From NCBI GenBank assembly GCA_002293145.1, contig DBCO01000008.1:22979-48507 (forward strand): a stretch of DNA of 25,529 nt. Reading direction: 5' to 3'. This DNA is from Akkermansiaceae bacterium UBA956 (GTDB taxonomy: Bacteria > Verrucomicrobiota > Verrucomicrobiia > Verrucomicrobiales > Akkermansiaceae). Under the pieces are notes generated by a model. It was given only the letters and a program-made list of their open reading frames with translations. It was not told where the DNA came from and made no database searches. Both the position numbers and the translations under genes were made by a program. The stretch's first letter is position 1, and every line of letters begins with the position of its first letter. Below are positions 1 to 9,209 of the stretch, in pieces.

Positions 1-729
1 GGTGGTGGTGATGTCGAGCACGCCACTGACCATGCCACTGGCGATGAGGTCTTCCATGGCTTGTCCTCCTGATCCGGTGGCGTGAAATACCAAGACTTCA
101 TAGCCTGCTTTTTCTAACAATTCTTTCGCATGATTGATACATTCGGTGGTATTGCCAAACATGCTCGCGGCAATGATCGGCTTGCTGTCTGCTTCTGACA
201 ATGGCGTTTCCACCATGGCACAGATGGCAGCAGCGGCCCGAGAAAAGACCATGCGAGAAATACGGTTGAGTCCTGCGACATCGACGATGGCTGGCATCAT
301 GGCGATGTCTTTGGTGCCTAAATAATGGGCTGTGTTGCCGCTGGCTAGCGTCGATACCATGAGCTTAGGGAAGCCCATGGGCAGGGCGCGCATGCCTGCT
401 GTGGCAAGTGCTGTACCGCCGCCACCGCCTAATGAAACTACTCCATCGATGCGTCCTTCATGAGCAAGATTGACTAACAGAACGGGAATTGCTTGGGACA
501 TCGCGACCACGCATTCGCCACGATCATGTCGATCCAGCAAAGGTTGCAAATCGAGACCTGCGCTGGCAGCCACTTCATAGCGAGAAATGTCGGGCGACAC
601 TACGGGTGGCTCGCCCGTGCCGAGATCGATCAACAAGGGCGTGTGGCCGCGCTGACGAATCAGGTTTGCCACGAAGGCATGCTCGTGACCTTTCGAATCG
701 AGGGTTCCGATGACGGCGATGGTTGACAT
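1..729 (-). CDS. Tm-1-like ATP-binding protein (UPF0261), C-terminus beyond window
   Basis: The frame is open from an ATG at 729 to the window edge, 243 codons. The N-terminus reads MSTIAVIGTLDSKGHEHAF, the typical UPF0261 opening: a Rossmann-like strand followed by the TLDSKG(H/E)E motif. A glycine-rich loop, VSLGGGGGTALAT, follows near residue 105, and a second-lobe segment begins near residue 180 (IIAASMFGNTT). The family is the N-terminal half of plant Tm-1, the tomato protein that inhibits tobamovirus replication, and binds ATP. Its bacterial role is not established. The gene starts 20 bp after the TIM-barrel gene on the same strand, so the two are probably co-transcribed; in plants and fungi these two domains occur as one fused protein. 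No clear ribosome binding site precedes the ATG. The family call is confident; the function is unknown. Confidence 0.88.
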   Translation of the reverse strand, partial: MSTIAVIGTLDSKGHEHAFVANLIRQRGHTPLLIDLGTGEPPVVSPDISRYEVAASAGLDLQPLLDRHDRGECVVAMSQAIPVLLVNLAHEGRIDGVVSLGGGGGTALATAGMRALPMGFPKLMVSTLASGNTAHYLGTKDIAMMPAIVDVAGLNRISRMVFSRAAAAICAMVETPLSEADSKPIIAASMFGNTTECINHAKELLEKAGYEVLVFHATGSGGQAMEDLIASGMVSGVLDITTT

Positions 730-749
730 GCAGCGTGCGAAAAGATTTG

Positions 750-1619
750 TTAGTGTTTGCGTTTCACGGGAATCGCTTTGAACTGACGGGTCAGATCGAC
801 CAGTGAATTTTCCACCGCCATGCGCTCTAGACTGGAGGCGCCGACGAAGCCAACGGCATCAGTGTGCTCGTTAATATAGGCGGCATCTGCGGGCGTATTG
901 ATCGGTCCGCCGTGGCTGAGGAAAATGATGTCCTTGCGCACCGTGCTAGCCGCGTCGATGATCGTTTGGGTGCGTTTTGCTGCCTCTGGCAGCGACATGG
1001 TGGCATCGACCACGCCAATCGATCCTCCCACCGTGGTGCCGACGTGGGCGATGATCACATCGGCGCCGGCCTCGGCCATCGCGATGGCTTCCTCGGGCGC
1101 ATCGACGTATACGATTGAGAATAGATCCATACGTCTCGCGAGTGCGACCATTTCAAATTCCTTCTTTACGCTCATTCCTGTTTCTTCGAGAATTTGGCGG
1201 AATTTCCCATCGACGATGCAGTGTGTGGGAAAATTGTTTACGCCACTGAAACCCATGTCCTTGACCTTGCCGAGCCAATGCCACATGCGACGGCGGGGAT
1301 CAGTGGCATGAACGCCGCAAATCACGGGAGTTTCCACGACCACGGGTAGCACTTCGAATTCGCCGATTTCCATCGCGATGGCATTGGCATCGCCATAGGA
1401 CATCAAACCTGCTGTGGAACCATGGCCCGACATGCGATAGCGGCCGGAATTGTAGATTATGATCAGATCGGCTCCGCCTTTTTCGATAAACTTCGCACTG
1501 ATCCCAGTGCCAGCGCCAGCAGCGATGATCGATTCTCCTTTTGATAAAGTGTCGTGAAGTCGGTCGAGAACTTCCTGTCTTGTGTAGGGATTTCCTACTC
1601 CGGTCCATGGATTGGGCAT
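750..1619 (-). CDS. TIM-barrel protein, phosphoenolpyruvate hydrolase-like family
   Basis: A 289-residue protein of the 'phosphoenolpyruvate hydrolase family' TIM-barrel group, the C-terminal partner domain of Tm-1. Characteristic stretches are the N-terminal GAGTGISAKFIEKGGADLII, then YNSGRYRMSGHGS and VCGVHATDPRR-type motifs (here ICGVHATDPRRRM), the GFSGVNNFPT loop, and AEAGADVIIAHVGTT. These match the barrel strands and phosphate-binding loops of the PEP mutase-like fold. The reaction has not been proved, so the name is a family label. It is the first gene of the pair with the UPF0261 gene 20 bp downstream. The start at 1619 gives the usual family length and N-terminus; the upstream sequence is AT-rich and shows no strong ribosome binding site. 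Confidence 0.88.
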   Translation of the reverse strand: MPNPWTGVGNPYTRQEVLDRLHDTLSKGESIIAAGAGTGISAKFIEKGGADLIIIYNSGRYRMSGHGSTAGLMSYGDANAIAMEIGEFEVLPVVVETPVICGVHATDPRRRMWHWLGKVKDMGFSGVNNFPTHCIVDGKFRQILEETGMSVKKEFEMVALARRMDLFSIVYVDAPEEAIAMAEAGADVIIAHVGTTVGGSIGVVDATMSLPEAAKRTQTIIDAASTVRKDIIFLSHGGPINTPADAAYINEHTDAVGFVGASSLERMAVENSLVDLTRQFKAIPVKRKH

Positions 1620-1713
1620 TGTCTTGTGTTTAGAGGATTAATATACGTTAATTTTTTTAGAAATATTTCACGGAAAATGAGGCATTGATAAGATTGAGGG
1701 CTAGATCATGAGA

Positions 1714-2388
1714 TCAGTTTATGTTTTTTTTGAAATCTACTATATGATGAAATTTAGCGTCTTGTGCAGCTCCATAGATAAAAACGAATTCGCGTTGTTC
1801 ATTGCTGATTTGCCATATCGTATTGCGAATTAATTTCATTTTTCCTTCATCGTTTTGAGCGCTGATCATCATTTCAAAGCCATCATTATTCTGGCATTTG
1901 ATGATTCCTAGCATTCCACTTTTTAGCAGTGTCGATTGTTCCGTTCCTTTCTTATAAATGATTTTACTTGTGGTGCCATTCATGAGACCGATGGCGCCAA
2001 AGGGGACAGTATTATCTTGAATTTGCATTATCTTGTAATTCCGTTCGGTAGGTATAAAAATTAGAATTATGTTAGTTGCTGAACCCAAATTAATGATCTG
2101 CATTGGTTTTGCTGGCGGATTTTTCGAAGCATCCATTTTGTCTGCATAAACGTGGATCACGCCATCAGGAGCTTTTATTTTCTGGGCTTCGCTTAGGGTG
2201 CGTGTGTTCAAAGAGCATTCGATGAGTGATCCATTCGTGGCGGTGATGCAAGGTGCTGATAAACCCTCGACGATTGCAATGGCGGCAACTCGAATGTGGC
2301 GTTCGGCTGTTTTGTCTTTTGCGTTCGCAGATGAATATCCGCATGTGAACATCAGACTGAGCATAAAAGTTGAGAGTAATCGTATCAT
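1714..2388 (-). CDS. Secreted protein of unknown function downstream of Verru_Chthon protein A
   Basis: A 224-residue protein with an apparent N-terminal signal peptide (MIRLLSTFMLSLMFTCGYSSANAKDK), which predicts export; cleavage after ANA is likely. The mature part has two Cys residues near positions 47 and 58 (APCITATNGSLIEC) and no domain I recognise. The gene begins 17 bp after the stop of the large pilin-like gene on the same strand, so it is probably in the same operon and may act with that protein at the envelope, but this rests only on position. Base composition is AT-rich like the upstream gene. No Shine-Dalgarno sequence precedes the ATG. The open frame is convincing; the function is unknown. 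Confidence 0.7.
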   Translation of the reverse strand: MIRLLSTFMLSLMFTCGYSSANAKDKTAERHIRVAAIAIVEGLSAPCITATNGSLIECSLNTRTLSEAQKIKAPDGVIHVYADKMDASKNPPAKPMQIINLGSATNIILIFIPTERNYKIMQIQDNTVPFGAIGLMNGTTSKIIYKKGTEQSTLLKSGMLGIIKCQNNDGFEMMISAQNDEGKMKLIRNTIWQISNEQREFVFIYGAAQDAKFHHIVDFKKNIN

Positions 2389-2405
2389 TTATTGAACTGA
2401 AGAGA

Positions 2406-5400
2406 TTATAACCATTGAAATTGAAGTAAAGAGAATCTTCTGCCAAAGCGCTTGTTTATTGCCGACTTTAGCGTAAGAAAAGTCGACTCAGAACGGTCAG
2501 CCTGATCCATGTATTCTGTTAGGCGTTGCAGCACTGCGGTGCACCAAGCTCTAGCAATTATGTTGCCATTAGTATCATGTGCTTCACCATACGCTTTTAT
2601 GCGAAAGGTGTCATCACGCACAACGATTTGATTGCCGATCTTTGCCAGCAAATCACCTTGTGTCAAGTATCCTGGTATGCCAGCATGACGAGAACCTTTT
2701 CCGGCAGCGGGGAAGCGTGCTCCACTCATAGGCTCATTTATATAATCTTGCGTTTGCTTAAATCTTCCATTAATTGACAGAGGGTCAGAGGGGGCTGGGG
2801 AATTGCCATTGTATTCATCCCAATCGATTGCCGCTTGTAGTGCACCGCAAAGGGCTAATTCGTCCGTTGATAATCGTCGATTGATGAAATCAGAAAGATT
2901 GAGAAATGGTCCGCGGAGTTTCACTTGATGCACGCACTCCTCGGCTAATTTTCCAATTTGATGTGGGGAGAGAAATCGCACTCCTGTCCAAGCAAGTGGG
3001 TCTTGAGGTCCAGCACCTTCACCTGCGGCAACGGGCACTGCATGGCGGCTTAGCAGAACATGTTGCTCTGGTATTTTTGCCGTTGCTGGTCCTCTAGGGC
3101 CTTGGTAAATGAATTCGCCACCAGCGGATGAAGATAGAAATAGTTTCCATGCTTCAACCGAGGTGCTGTTGATATTGAAGCCTCCTCTCAGCATCATGTA
3201 ACGCGCTGCTTCACGCCAACTATTGGAGGCCGGTGAGTTTCCATTTAGTATTCGAGACGTAACGTAATTCACATCATGCGCTCCGTAAAAATACGGTTGT
3301 AATTGTTCATTTGGTAATGGTTTGAGGTAGTTTAGCCAGTCGCTAACTAACTGTTTCGGTCTGGCTTTTCCTGCATACGGGCCCAACGATTGATTGGCAA
3401 TACCACTGCAGAACCAATCATCCCACAGCCCGTCATTGCACAGAAATGCGCGATCCCACTGATCTGCTATTAGTTTGAATTGCAATCCTGCATTCAGGTT
3501 CGCCGTTTCAGGGACGTTGGCGTAAATACCGTTGCTAGGTATCATTGGGTGAGCAAATGAATTCGCAAATCCCTGCGCCTGATTTGCGGCCAACTCCCAG
3601 TTGTGCTGACTTGAGCTCCATGCAGTGCGACCTACACCCAATTTGAAATGCCTCAGTGCGGCAAGTGAGGTAATGGCAACAGGGGATATTTCAATGAGTG
3701 GCACGACGGATTGTCCACTAGCGGTGCTGATTCCTGACCCGAAGTAAGCCCGATTTGTTTTCGGGTCCCAATCAGGATTTAAGGCATTGCCAGTGCCGCG
3801 TTGCACCCAGAACATATACTGAGCGAGTTTTTTTACTGAGGCAACTGATGTTCCATACATGGCGCGGTTGGTTGTAGGATCTGCATGGAGGAAATTTTTG
3901 CAGCGCAGATCTTCCATGTTGTATGGTGCGGGGTTGCGTAAGTCTTCCGCCGTTTTTAGGATAAATTGAAAATTCGCAATGTTTGTACGTGAACCAATTC
4001 CCATTGTACTTAATATCACTCGCTCACCATTTTTATCTTCAATGATAGGCATAGGTTTGCCAGGTTCACAGGGGTTGAGCGCCATTTCGTTGAAGCGCTG
4101 GCCATTGTCATCAGCATTGGTCATTGTCCAGTATAGTTGGAATTTACCACCGTTGAAATCTTGTCCGATTTGATCACTCATTCGCAAAGCGATTTCGACG
4201 CTCGTTGCGTTGGGAACATCCTGCAATTCAGCAGGACTGACATCGAATCCGGCACCCGTATTAGGCGAGCGAAAACCTGGGATGAGTGAAGTGGTTCCAT
4301 TAGCAGCAGAAAAAATCCTTGTTTCACCAGCAGATAGTGAAAAAGTCGAAGCAATCGATACCTGATGTTGCGCGGTCGGTAATTTACTCCAGCTGCCAGC
4401 AGCATTGTTTTTATAGACGCGGTATTCCAGGCTGTATGGGTAAACGAAAAATGCAATCCGCGGACAGTTGAGTTGCATCGAGTAGGGATTCCATACCACC
4501 AAAACAGGATTCAATCCTAAGAGATAGGTGCTTGTGTTTGGCACGGATCCGGCTTTTTTGTGAGCAAACATCATGATCATGGCTCGTGTGGTAATTGGCG
4601 TGCGATCATAACCCGTTACATTCAGATTACCCGGAGACCAATAATGCGAAGACGTGAGATGACGGTTCTTATCCAGTCCGCCGCCGTCGGATTGTTGACT
4701 TTGTTGACGATAAAATTGTGAAAGCTTATACCAACTCGGGAAATTAATACCTGTGCTGTATTGTGGTTTCGGTAATGTTGAAGCTGTTTCGTCGCGTAGA
4801 GCTTTACTAGTAAGCTGAGGCGGTAATGTTTTTAGTTCCATTGCCAAATTAAAATCAGTTTTCAATCCACCTTTGCGCACATTTGTCAGCACCGATAATG
4901 AGTCAACCGTCATGCATGCAGATCCTTCGCCATCAGTTGTTGCTATCCGAGTGATTTCTGATGCTAGTTCTAGTGTTTCAATAGATGCCAGTTTCAATGT
5001 TTTTTCATCTGATAATTTTGCGATTCCTACGATGGGTAAGTTGGCAGTTAAGGGGAAGTTTCTGGCTACCACCTTTGCTGAGTCATCAGCGGCGGCTGAG
5101 GCTTGCATGCCAATGTTAAATTTTTGGTTTTCTCCTTGAATCCACCATGCATGAGCACCACTGGGGTTTCGCAGGAGCCCAGCTAGGACCTGCGGGTTTC
5201 CTTGATTGTCTGCCGGAAGCATGACGACCGATTTGGATGACATCTCTCCCGTTGCAGTCTTAATGTTGCTTAAATCCTTGGTGTTTTCAGAGGAAACCAG
5301 CCAGCGGCGAAATGATGATTCGCGACCTTTGGAGTATGTGCTGGCGATAAGGGTTGATGCACCTTCTGGATTCAGCCACTCTGTATGTGCATTCCAAACA

Positions 5401-5726
5401 CCCAGCCATGAGGGTGATGTCACGTCTGTGACTTTTTTTGACTTTGGATCAGTGTCCAATATTGACGAGCGAGCCGTGATTCTTTGATCTGGACCAGCCT
5501 CGCTTTGCAGATCTGATATGGCCATCATTAGCGCGAGACGTGCATTGCTTCTCGCAACAGACATTGCTGACGCATGACCTGATTGTCTGATTACAACTGA
5601 AGACAATGAAAGAAATCCAATCGATATCATTACAATTAGAATCATCAGCGAAATGGTAATAATGAGCGTAAATCCATTATTAGAAGATGATTTTTTGTTG
5701 TTATTACGATTGTGTTTTTCTTTCAT
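2406..5726 (-). CDS. Verru_Chthon cassette protein A (pilin-like N-terminus)
   Basis: A 1106-residue protein. After a basic, Asn-rich leader it has GFTLIITISLMILIVMISIG and a hydrophobic helix, resembling a type IV prepilin cleavage and membrane segment (G-F-T-L), although the usual Glu at mature position 5 is missing. The following SNARLALMMAISDLQSEAGPDQR stretch (roughly residues 83-105, given here with key residues) is the hallmark of Verru_Chthon cassette protein A, a family described from Verrucomicrobium and Chthoniobacter. The long rest is Ser/Asn-rich and probably extracytoplasmic. The family usually occurs with smaller pilin-like cassette proteins B, C and D. None of those is adjacent here; the neighbours are a PEP-CTERM tail upstream and a secreted protein 17 bp downstream. 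No ribosome binding site is visible. The family assignment is from memory of the motif; the function is unknown. Confidence 0.82.
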   Translation of the reverse strand: MKEKHNRNNNKKSSSNNGFTLIITISLMILIVMISIGFLSLSSVVIRQSGHASAMSVARSNARLALMMAISDLQSEAGPDQRITARSSILDTDPKSKKVTDVTSPSWLGVWNAHTEWLNPEGASTLIASTYSKGRESSFRRWLVSSENTKDLSNIKTATGEMSSKSVVMLPADNQGNPQVLAGLLRNPSGAHAWWIQGENQKFNIGMQASAAADDSAKVVARNFPLTANLPIVGIAKLSDEKTLKLASIETLELASEITRIATTDGEGSACMTVDSLSVLTNVRKGGLKTDFNLAMELKTLPPQLTSKALRDETASTLPKPQYSTGINFPSWYKLSQFYRQQSQQSDGGGLDKNRHLTSSHYWSPGNLNVTGYDRTPITTRAMIMMFAHKKAGSVPNTSTYLLGLNPVLVVWNPYSMQLNCPRIAFFVYPYSLEYRVYKNNAAGSWSKLPTAQHQVSIASTFSLSAGETRIFSAANGTTSLIPGFRSPNTGAGFDVSPAELQDVPNATSVEIALRMSDQIGQDFNGGKFQLYWTMTNADDNGQRFNEMALNPCEPGKPMPIIEDKNGERVILSTMGIGSRTNIANFQFILKTAEDLRNPAPYNMEDLRCKNFLHADPTTNRAMYGTSVASVKKLAQYMFWVQRGTGNALNPDWDPKTNRAYFGSGISTASGQSVVPLIEISPVAITSLAALRHFKLGVGRTAWSSSQHNWELAANQAQGFANSFAHPMIPSNGIYANVPETANLNAGLQFKLIADQWDRAFLCNDGLWDDWFCSGIANQSLGPYAGKARPKQLVSDWLNYLKPLPNEQLQPYFYGAHDVNYVTSRILNGNSPASNSWREAARYMMLRGGFNINSTSVEAWKLFLSSSAGGEFIYQGPRGPATAKIPEQHVLLSRHAVPVAAGEGAGPQDPLAWTGVRFLSPHQIGKLAEECVHQVKLRGPFLNLSDFINRRLSTDELALCGALQAAIDWDEYNGNSPAPSDPLSINGRFKQTQDYINEPMSGARFPAAGKGSRHAGIPGYLTQGDLLAKIGNQIVVRDDTFRIKAYGEAHDTNGNIIARAWCTAVLQRLTEYMDQADRSESTFLTLKSAINKRFGRRFSLLQFQWL

Positions 5727-5762
5727 TGTATCGTATTTTGGAGGGAGGAGATGATTGCGATA

Positions 5763-6125
5763 TTAGCTACTTTTTCGCTTCAGCATGGCTGTAAATCCTA
5801 TCGCGCCAAATAGGGTTGCAGATGGCTCAGGTAGTGTCGTGAAATGATCGAACGATGCTGGACCTAAATATCCAGGTTGCGTAACTCCTACAGCGTTTAC
5901 ACTGTTCAGTGCATCGATCCTAAAACGCTCACTAGGGTTGTCATTGGTGAGATCAAAAACATATCTCTCGGGGGTTCCGTTGCCTGAACCGCCTGAGAGC
6001 AAAAAAATGATACCACTATCACCGCTTCCGTCGATAGTTTGGACAGTTTGGCAGCCATTATTTGCCTCCGCCGCCCATTCGGCGGAGTTTAATCTATCTG
6101 CCACAGTTCCGATGATCATTGTCAT
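5763..6125 (-). pseudogene. C-terminal fragment of a PEP-CTERM exported protein
   Basis: The frame encodes a 120-residue polypeptide ending LPEPSATLFGAIGFTAMLKR plus KSS: a PEP motif, a short hydrophobic helix and a basic tail. This is the PEP-CTERM sorting signal recognised by exosortase/archaeosortase-type enzymes. Such proteins need an N-terminal signal peptide, and none is present. The frame continues upstream for only ten codons before a TGA, with stops close by in the other frames too, so the gene looks decapitated rather than mis-started. The part preceding the tail (YVFDLTNDNPSERFRIDAL) looks like an ordinary extracellular domain. It sits 36 bp upstream of the Verru_Chthon A gene. Alternatives are a sequencing frameshift further upstream or a short intact gene with an unusual start; the remnant explanation is favoured. 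Confidence 0.6.
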
Positions 6126-6275
6126 AACAGTATAAGTAGAACTATTGCTAGTTATTCATTCCGATACCAACAACACTATTAAAATAAGCAAGGGTGAACG
6201 CATCTAATTATAGCGGTAATGAAGAAATGGTTTCATAATCTAGCTTGGCCAATAGAATTTTGGCTAAATTGTTGT

Positions 6276-9011
6276 TTACGGGTTTTGGGTTGTGACAAAT
6301 CGAGCAAATTTTCTCGTAGCGCCGCTCGGGAGTTGATACGAGATGATGCCTGCATCATTTGTAGTTGGTGTAACCGCCTGCCATGGATCATTAATCCCTA
6401 GGTCATCAGATTCTTCGATGGTATAAGTGACGTCGCCATTCGTCACAGCATCGGCGCGCTTGGTGAAGCTGAGTAGTCCAGCTGTGAGGGTTCCAGCGAA
6501 GCCATCCGACCCGGCTGGATTCAGATTGAGCGCGTATTCGACCAGGTTCGGGATGCCATCGTTGTCCGAGTCGCCATCGGCTCCGCCAGTCACGCTATTG
6601 GTAAGCGCCCACGAGGCGAAGTTGCCTCCAGAAGTCAGCTCAAGCACCCCGGTAGTTTCGTTGAAAGTCCAAGTCTTGCCCTCTCCGCCGTCTTTTGTCC
6701 ACTTGTTGCCGCCGGCATCCGTCCAGGGAGTGCCATCGGGATTGGTCACCTCGAATCCCGCACCGTAAGGACCCGCCTGAGAAGGCACATTCTCTAGGGT
6801 CCACGTTCCGCTGGCCAAGGCTGCGGCCGCGGCGGTCTCAATCGCAAAGTCACCTTCGATTGTCACCGCCCCCGCTCCCGATAGCTGGTTGGAAGTGCCG
6901 CTGCTCGCGCCCAGCACGAACAGCATCCGGCCGCTCGCAGCGAGGATGAGGGCTCCCTCGTCGACTTGGGTATTGCCAGTGAAGATATTGAGGCCGGATA
7001 GCTCCAGGGTACCGGTTCCCGATTTGACGATGCCGCTCTTCAGCCGGGGCAGGTAGAAGTTGACGGGCGCATTGTCCTGCAGCTTGGCGGAGACGATCAG
7101 GTCGGATGCCGCGCTAGTGGTCACGTCTGCGACGTCAATACTCAGCGGGGAGTTGAAGCCGTCGCCGTTATTGACGACGCCGCCTATAGTGATCGCACCC
7201 TCTGCCTGCCCGACGTCGGAAATGAGCGACGGGGCGGTGCCAGTGACCACGATCGAATTACGGATTAAGTAGGCCTCGAAGATCCCTGAACCTTGGAACG
7301 GATTGAGTACCGAGATGCCGTTCGTGGCGCGCAACTCTCCGCCCTCAAGCTCCAGAGCCGCCATTGCGTTGAAGCCTTCGAAGGCTGGAGCCGCGGCCCC
7401 GTTGGTAACGAGCGCTCCTGGCCCGATGCGCAGAGTCAGGTTTGAAGAGGCGGCCGAGCCGTAGGTATCGACGGCGCGGAGATCCGCGGAGCCCTCGCTG
7501 ACATCAAGGCGGAACGTGCTCGTACCGACTGCCAGCGGGATCACCCACGCACCTCCACCGCTTTTCACCAGCTCGCCGCCGCCGGCCGGTCCGGGAGCGC
7601 GTGAGGTGACGGTGATGCCGGTCGGGATCACCAGCGCTCCATCGCCGCTGCCGATCGGCAGGCTGCGGTTGCCGAGGTTGGACTCGCCGGTGATGGTCAA
7701 GGTCCCGTTAGCTAGGGTGATCGGCCCTGTGCCGAGGGCGGCCGAGGAACTTGCGCTGACCGATCCACCGCCGGTGACAACCAGACCGCCGCTCCAAGTA
7801 TTCATACCGGAAATGGTCACCAAACCGGTGCCGCTATGCCTCAAAGACCCGCTTCCGGAGAGCAGGTTGGTGAAGGTCAATGGGGTCGAGGGACTGATCT
7901 CTAGAGCGCCCGAATTGTTGATGGCGAAGCCACCGGTAAAGCCCGTGAAATTCCCACTCAGCTTCATCGTCCCAGGTCCCACGATACCGAAGGTGGAACT
8001 CCCGGTCAAGCTGCCGCTCAATGTCAGTTCGGACCCGATAGCCGGTTTCACGGTGGCGTTGCCGGCAAGTACCACTGGGGCGGAGATTTCATGCAGGCCG
8101 TTGGCCACGGTGATCACGGAGTCGAGCCCGCCGTTGTCCAGCGTCAGGGAGTCGGCACCTGCCAAGGTGTAGGTCTCTAAGCCGCTGATGTCAAGAAGCC
8201 CCAGGGTCACCGGGACATCGAGCGTAAGCGTGGCGGGCCCCGTGAGCGGGGGGCTGGCCAAGACGGCACGGACTTGCGCCGCATTCGGCACGGCCGCGTC
8301 CCAGTTGGCGGAACTGCTCCAATTGCCATTGCCGTCGTTGATCCAGTTGACCGTCACTGGAGGAGGAAGAACGTCGTCAAAGGCCATTCCGGTAAGACTC
8401 CAGTTCGGCGAACTGGTGATGTTGATCACGATGTCACTGAACCCGCTGGAAATGTCGAAGACATGGTAGACCACTCCGTTGACCGTGTGGGTATGGCTGG
8501 TGCTCACGGCTCCAGAACCGTCATCCACGCTCGGGGAATAGGTCGCGGCCGCACCGTCGCCGGATGCTGTCATCAGGGTGAGCCGCATCGGGGTCGGGTG
8601 CGAGCGGCTGATGGTGAATCGCTTCGGCCCGGCCGAGTTGGCAAGCAGCGGTGCCGGAGTGAGCGCGTTGCCGTTGCCCGGGTCTTGCAAATTCCCGAAG
8701 TTGCCGTTGCCCGACCACATCCCGATGCTCGAGTCAACGGTCGTCAGTGAGATCCCGCTCGGAAGGCTGGAGGCGTTGTTCGCATTCGCGACGCTGATGT
8801 CGAAATTGTAAAGAAAAACTGAGGTCGCTGTGTTGAGACCGAACACCACGTAGCCACTTGTCCCGTATTGGTTGTCAGGGGCATATGATGCATTCGCAGC
8901 CGTTCTCCAATTTGCTTGAGTTGTAGTGTCTACTCCCAGAGAGGTTACTGTAGCATGTACCATGGGAGTCAGTAGAGTTAATGCTGTAAGCAGGTGTGTT
9001 TTGTTTTTCAT
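6276..9011 (-). CDS. Secreted autotransporter-associated beta-strand-repeat protein
   Basis: A 911-residue protein when started at 9011. That ATG opens MKNKTHLLTALTLLTPMVHA, a clear signal peptide, and a good promoter lies just upstream, inside the longer open frame that extends to 9230; this excludes the longer start. After an N-terminal domain of about 200 residues comes WINDGNGNWSSSANWD, the typical entry into autotransporter-associated beta-strand repeats, then many Gly/Ser/Thr-rich repeats (GSGSLRHSGTGLVTISGMNT, SGTGTLELSGLNIFTGNT). Near the C-terminus is an Asp-rich calcium-binding motif, DGDSDNDGIPNLVEYALNLN, and a final beta domain. There is no outer-membrane barrel and no PEP-CTERM tail, so it is probably exported and shed or surface-held another way. 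The core is far richer in GC than both ends of the gene. The ligand is unknown; polysaccharide binding is a guess. Confidence 0.82.
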   Translation of the reverse strand: MKNKTHLLTALTLLTPMVHATVTSLGVDTTTQANWRTAANASYAPDNQYGTSGYVVFGLNTATSVFLYNFDISVANANNASSLPSGISLTTVDSSIGMWSGNGNFGNLQDPGNGNALTPAPLLANSAGPKRFTISRSHPTPMRLTLMTASGDGAAATYSPSVDDGSGAVSTSHTHTVNGVVYHVFDISSGFSDIVINITSSPNWSLTGMAFDDVLPPPVTVNWINDGNGNWSSSANWDAAVPNAAQVRAVLASPPLTGPATLTLDVPVTLGLLDISGLETYTLAGADSLTLDNGGLDSVITVANGLHEISAPVVLAGNATVKPAIGSELTLSGSLTGSSTFGIVGPGTMKLSGNFTGFTGGFAINNSGALEISPSTPLTFTNLLSGSGSLRHSGTGLVTISGMNTWSGGLVVTGGGSVSASSSAALGTGPITLANGTLTITGESNLGNRSLPIGSGDGALVIPTGITVTSRAPGPAGGGELVKSGGGAWVIPLAVGTSTFRLDVSEGSADLRAVDTYGSAASSNLTLRIGPGALVTNGAAAPAFEGFNAMAALELEGGELRATNGISVLNPFQGSGIFEAYLIRNSIVVTGTAPSLISDVGQAEGAITIGGVVNNGDGFNSPLSIDVADVTTSAASDLIVSAKLQDNAPVNFYLPRLKSGIVKSGTGTLELSGLNIFTGNTQVDEGALILAASGRMLFVLGASSGTSNQLSGAGAVTIEGDFAIETAAAAALASGTWTLENVPSQAGPYGAGFEVTNPDGTPWTDAGGNKWTKDGGEGKTWTFNETTGVLELTSGGNFASWALTNSVTGGADGDSDNDGIPNLVEYALNLNPAGSDGFAGTLTAGLLSFTKRADAVTNGDVTYTIEESDDLGINDPWQAVTPTTNDAGIISYQLPSGATRKFARFVTTQNP

Positions 9012-9041
9012 AATATTAGCTTTTACGTTTGTAGCGTGCTC

Positions 9042-9070
9042 ATTATAAGCTGTAAGTGCTTTTGTGCCAT
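9042..9070 (-). promoter_or_regulatory. Sigma-70-type promoter of the beta-strand-repeat gene
   Basis: Read on the minus strand, a perfect TATAAT (9042-9047) lies 17 bp downstream of ATGGCA (9065-9070), which matches four of six positions of TTGACA. Transcription would start near 9035, giving a leader of about 24 nt before the ATG at 9011. The promoter falls within the longer open frame and so supports the shorter start. Confidence 0.6.
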
Positions 9071-9209
9071 AGCCTTGATCCACTTCTACATGTCTGAAAT
9101 GCAAGCAGCAATTATGTGTGTTTTGAGCATGCTGAATGGTTTTTACAATATCAAGTAATGCGTGACAGATATGGTCTGGTGAATCAGTATCATATCGCAA
9201 ACCCTTTTT

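Noticed and set aside
7516..8172. A long plus-strand frame opposite the beta-strand-repeat gene
   Set aside because: It is a shadow of the GC-rich coding strand: Pro/Ala/Val-rich with no domain, and the minus frame has a signal peptide and known repeats.
9018..9028. AGCTTTTACGT as a fifth palindromic element
   Set aside because: Only one arm matches and there is no opposing arm, so it is likely chance.
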